DNA from: Triparma columacea
Lineage: Eukaryota > Sar > Bolidophyceae > Parmales > Triparmaceae
Assembly (NCBI GenBank): GCA_030267965.1
Contig: BRYA01000345.1
Coordinates: 1-59,672 of the forward strand
Length of the DNA stretch: 59,672 nucleotides
Reading direction: 5' to 3'
How positions within the stretch are numbered: the stretch's first letter is position 1; every line of letters starts with the position of its first letter. Shown here piece after piece: positions 56,933 through 59,672 of the stretch. The notes beneath the pieces were generated by a model. It ran no database searches, was not told where the DNA came from, and was given only the letters and a program-made list of their open reading frames with translations. A program made the position numbers and the translations under genes.

Positions 56933-59464
56933 ATGGAGGGTGATGTTGAAGCAGATGTTGGCCTTGTGGGTGATGTCGCTACGATCAACGATGGTCTGCA
57001 GCTTCCCTCCAGCCCTGAGCGCGCCCATTCCGGTGTATGCGACCCAACGAGAAGCTCGCAAGCTGTTTCTCAAATGGCTGAGAAGGAGAGGAACGACGTT
57101 GAGGCTCAAAATGAAGGTGCGATTGAGATCTCCAAGGATAACAATCAGGCCGAGGAAGGGTCAGAGGAGCTGATGGCCCCCGTCGTTCATGGTCACACAA
57201 CTTCTGGTCAAGAAGGAAAGCAGTTGGGGGAAGACCTGATGTTGGCAGTTCAGGAAAGGGAGGACGGGAGGACGAAGGAAGAGGCCGTGGGAGACTTTGT
57301 TGCGACGAACGATCTTCTGAAAGGTGTTGTCGAGAAGTACACATTTGTCAATGCGATGCTGGCTGCCATCATTGAGAACAAGCTGCATAGGATGAAGAAG
57401 GTGGAGGGGGCAGCAAAGGACCTGGAGAAGAAGGACGGGAAGGAGATCGGTGAAAGCCTAGCGTCGACATTGGCAACAACTACACAGGTGCAATCCGCTA
57501 TCGATGAGTGGATGCACCAGTTCCCTGCTCTGAAGGAGCTTGACGAAGAGTACGGCTGGTTCCGACCTCTGCTCGAGACAATTGGCTTCAAGCTGATGGA
57601 GGAAGTCCCTTGGGGTGTCAAGATGAGGGTGACAGTGGGAGCTGTCACAAGCATGGCTGATTTGCTGACTGATGTGTATGTGACATACATGTTTTGGAGA
57701 AATGAGAAGTATGGGTACTTCAAAGCTTCTTTGGCAAGTTTGGTAGCGTCAATTGGGTTTCAGATGTTTGTTGTTTGGATGCAAAATAGAAAGTTGGGGA
57801 AGACAAAGGTGCTAAGGGAGTTGATTCCAATCTTGTTTGGGTACAAGCCTGCAGTTGATGCCTATAGGGTTGCAACTGGGGCAAAGCAAGAGGTTGGGAC
57901 TGCAATCCCCCCAATGTTTGAGATGACAATAATGAAAGTGGTTGAGATGTTTGCTGAGGCAATTCCTGGAGTTATCATCCAACTTATGGCAATAGCAACA
58001 AGTGCCAAAGGTGTTGGAGTTACAGCATGGCTTTCTGTTGCAGTATCAGCAATTACCACAGGCTTTGCCTCTGCAACAATTAGTTATGACTGGGACACAG
58101 ACCCTGATAGGAGAGGAGAGGCTCCAGCCTTTTATGGGTACATACCAGCAAATGCAAGCAAGAGAACAGTAGTATTTGTGTCCATGTTGCTGTTCACTGC
58201 AGGGATGCTTCTAATAAGGTGTACAACAATAGTTCTTCTTGGGTTGATGGGAGGTAATTGGGCCTTTCTCTACATTGGAGCTGACCTTGGTCTGTACATG
58301 TTGGTTAAAATATTGAGGGGAGATTTTTGGTACTGGTTAGCATTTGGAGGAAACATAGAAATCGTGAGTAGCATTATAGCCAGAGTGATTTTTAAGATCA
58401 TTGTAGACTTCACTTCAATGGCACACTTCAGACATCCTAATGAAGTTGGGGGAGCCTATTGGTTGTTTGGACTTGTATTGACAATGATAAGTCTACCAGT
58501 GTCAATATATGTATATCTATTTTCTCCTTATGTAGATGACAATCCAATTGAAATTGCATCATTTATAGTGAAGTATATCATACCAATAACTACCATATGC
58601 CTTGGTGTTTTCTTTTTTAACATTGAGAAGAAGTACTGGCACACCTTCTGGAGCACACAGACATCAAAGGACTATTCAATGGCATATTTCCTAGAAGGTG
58701 AAAGTGATGCAATGATGAGTGAAATATTTTGGCGTTCAAGACATCAATGGGTTCCAATTGAAAAAGAAGTTAAGAAATGGGTTGAACTAAACTGGGCTAA
58801 ATGGGAAGAGGAGAAACCAGATTGGTTCACTGACGTTTATAAAGCTTATGTGCCTGTAGAATTCATTCCAGCAGATGGAGATGCTAGAAGGAAAGAGAGT
58901 GTTAGGAGAGCTAGCGTTGATGCTGAAGCTGAGGGAGGTCTAGCAGGAGCTTTTAGAGCAAGTATTAGGAGAGCAAGTGTTGGAGGCGCTGTTGGTGGAG
59001 ATATTATAGGGGTAGGAGGTGGGAGGGCCAAAGTAAGCAGTGTTGTGCCGGAAGATGAGGAAGCAGGCGTATCCTCGGGATCCGGACCGATTGGGAAGCC
59101 TGTTGGAATTGGAGATGGAGTTGGGGTTGGGGATGGGTTTGGGGTTGGGATTGGAGTTGGGATTGGAGTTGGGATTGGAATTGGGATTAGAGTCGGGATT
59201 GGAGTTGGGATTGGAGTTGGGATTAGAGTTGGGATTAGAGTTGGAATTATAGTTGAGATTAGAGTTGGGATTAGAGTTGGGATTGGAGTTGGGATTGGAG
59301 TTGAGTTTGGAGTTGGGATTGGAGTTGGGATTAGAGTTGGGATTGGAGTTGGGATTTTTTTTTTTTTTTTTTTTTGGTTGGGATCGGGATTGGGTTTAGG
59401 AGAGGGGTTAGGATTTAGGGATGGTTTGGGGTTGGCTCGGATTTCTAATATGAGGGTACCATAA
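56933..59464 (+). CDS. Polytopic membrane protein, XK-related (Xkr)-like
   Basis: A single 843-codon frame. Residues 1-95 are acidic and variable. Residues ~95-245 are homologous to the C-terminus of the preceding gene (FVATNDLL, GESLASTLATTTQVQSAIDEW, AVTSMADLLTD). About eight TM helices follow (~240-590). The early segment (SMADLLTDVYVTYMFWR, then FGYKPAVDAYRVATG, then FEMTIMKVVEMFAEAIPGVIIQLM and ITTGFASATISYDWD) resembles the XK-related scaffold, whose pattern is TD...YY, L..GP..R and L.EA.PQL.LQLY...SY. Xkr proteins are phospholipid scramblases or their relatives. After a Ser/Arg stretch the frame enters a Gly-Val-Ile hexanucleotide repeat and a poly-Phe run, so the true C-terminus is doubtful. 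Confidence 0.62.
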   Translation: MEGDVEADVGLVGDVATINDGLQLPSSPERAHSGVCDPTRSSQAVSQMAEKERNDVEAQNEGAIEISKDNNQAEEGSEELMAPVVHGHTTSGQEGKQLGEDLMLAVQEREDGRTKEEAVGDFVATNDLLKGVVEKYTFVNAMLAAIIENKLHRMKKVEGAAKDLEKKDGKEIGESLASTLATTTQVQSAIDEWMHQFPALKELDEEYGWFRPLLETIGFKLMEEVPWGVKMRVTVGAVTSMADLLTDVYVTYMFWRNEKYGYFKASLASLVASIGFQMFVVWMQNRKLGKTKVLRELIPILFGYKPAVDAYRVATGAKQEVGTAIPPMFEMTIMKVVEMFAEAIPGVIIQLMAIATSAKGVGVTAWLSVAVSAITTGFASATISYDWDTDPDRRGEAPAFYGYIPANASKRTVVFVSMLLFTAGMLLIRCTTIVLLGLMGGNWAFLYIGADLGLYMLVKILRGDFWYWLAFGGNIEIVSSIIARVIFKIIVDFTSMAHFRHPNEVGGAYWLFGLVLTMISLPVSIYVYLFSPYVDDNPIEIASFIVKYIIPITTICLGVFFFNIEKKYWHTFWSTQTSKDYSMAYFLEGESDAMMSEIFWRSRHQWVPIEKEVKKWVELNWAKWEEEKPDWFTDVYKAYVPVEFIPADGDARRKESVRRASVDAEAEGGLAGAFRASIRRASVGGAVGGDIIGVGGGRAKVSSVVPEDEEAGVSSGSGPIGKPVGIGDGVGVGDGFGVGIGVGIGVGIGIGIRVGIGVGIGVGIRVGIRVGIIVEIRVGIRVGIGVGIGVEFGVGIGVGIRVGIGVGIFFFFFFWLGSGLGLGEGLGFRDGLGLARISNMRVP
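59110..59380 (+). repeat. GT/GA-rich hexanucleotide minisatellite and poly-T tract
   Basis: Imperfect 6-bp units of the ggagtt/gggatt/agagtt type run from about 59110 to 59355, followed by a 21-22 nt T run (59356-59377). In the frame of the upstream gene this reads as alternating Gly-Val-Gly-Ile with occasional Arg, then poly-Phe. Confidence 0.93.
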
Positions 59465-59672
59465 GATGCGTCTCGTCGTTGCGGTCATTTTGCACTTAAA
59501 AAAATTAAAAACGGTTGAAATTAAGGCCCCCAAATTTAGGTTGGGGTAGAGTTTAGGGAGAGGGGTAGAGTTTAGGGAAGGGGTTGGGTTTAGGGGAAAA
59601 AAAAAATGTCTCAGATTTCAACTGTGCTTACACAGTATTACTGCCTAATCATTGCGGGTTGTTTGCACTAAA
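59465..59672. other. Right-edge noncoding stretch
   Basis: Downstream of the Xkr-like gene. Contains an A-rich stretch and several tttaggg/gtttaggg words (59520-59610) in G-rich context. No gene recognised; the window ends here. Confidence 0.5.

Noticed and set aside
56600..57680. Splicing the START-like gene into the TM exon of the next gene to restore one long protein
   Set aside because: There is a GT after DLLT (GTTAGG) but no AG directly before the matching point in the second gene, and the second gene has its own start and linker.
1..59672. CRISPR arrays, bacterial operons, tRNA or rRNA genes, integrated virus
   Set aside because: None seen on either strand by eye; the repeats present are intronic, exonic or minisatellite. 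tRNA genes could be missed without a folding search.

Overview
This is eukaryotic nuclear DNA. Most genes are split by short introns (about 70-300 nt) with GTGAGT/GTAAGT donors and YAG acceptors, and joining exons at those sites gives continuous frames for every multi-exon model below except POC1. The gene set suggests a unicellular alga or protist with a flagellate stage: POC1 and IFT81, an MLO-like membrane protein, a PXA-PX sorting nexin, a large tyrosinase, very large surface proteins with GCC2/GCC3-type Cys-rich modules, and START-like proteins next to a polytopic membrane protein. I favour a heterokont alga, perhaps a bolidophyte/Parmales relative. That is inference from content; no rRNA or organelle marker is present.

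Layout. 1-8776 (-) is one very large modular surface-protein gene that runs off the left edge; all ten of its introns are phase 1 and its exons (with introns) are visibly duplicated. 9495-11314 (-) POC1, with a one-base frameshift. 12118-13236 (-) MYND protein. 13647-21050 (+) a sorting nexin with PXA, PX and PX-C regions and, unexpectedly, an SH2-like domain. 21630-22508 (+) a two-TM protein. 22641-24543 (-) UBC-fold (E2-like) protein. 24879-27193 (-) MLO-like protein whose first two introns share an identical 84-nt sequence. 27408-30050 (+) IFT81. 30201-31511 (-) purple acid phosphatase. 31640-33971 (-) EF-hand-like protein. 34211-40258 (+) kinesin-7/CENP-E-like kinesin. 40332-41835 (-) second MYND protein. 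42379-45496 (+) membrane-anchored TSP1/tyrosinase. 45618-48025 (-) SAM + DUF445 fusion. 48361-49432 (+) mitochondrial GrpE. 49606-51208 (-) two-TM protein. 51260-51720 very AT-rich island. 52326-56783 (+) large intronless START-like repeat protein, followed by 56933-59464 (+), a polytopic XK-related-like protein that shares its linker region but not its START domains.

Genes are dense, with several head-to-head pairs that probably share promoters (MLO/IFT81, EF-hand/kinesin, MYND/sorting nexin, MYND/tyrosinase, SAM-DUF445/GrpE). Functional themes: cilium and centriole (POC1, IFT81, perhaps the EF-hand protein and kinesin), membrane lipid and contact sites (sorting nexin, START-like, XK-like, DUF445), and cell surface (giant protein, tyrosinase, phosphatase). 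The most notable observations are the identical introns in the MLO gene, the intron-more-conserved-than-exon duplication in the giant gene, the SH2-like module in the sorting nexin, the POC1 frameshift, and the START/XK-like tandem pair with a sharp homology break.
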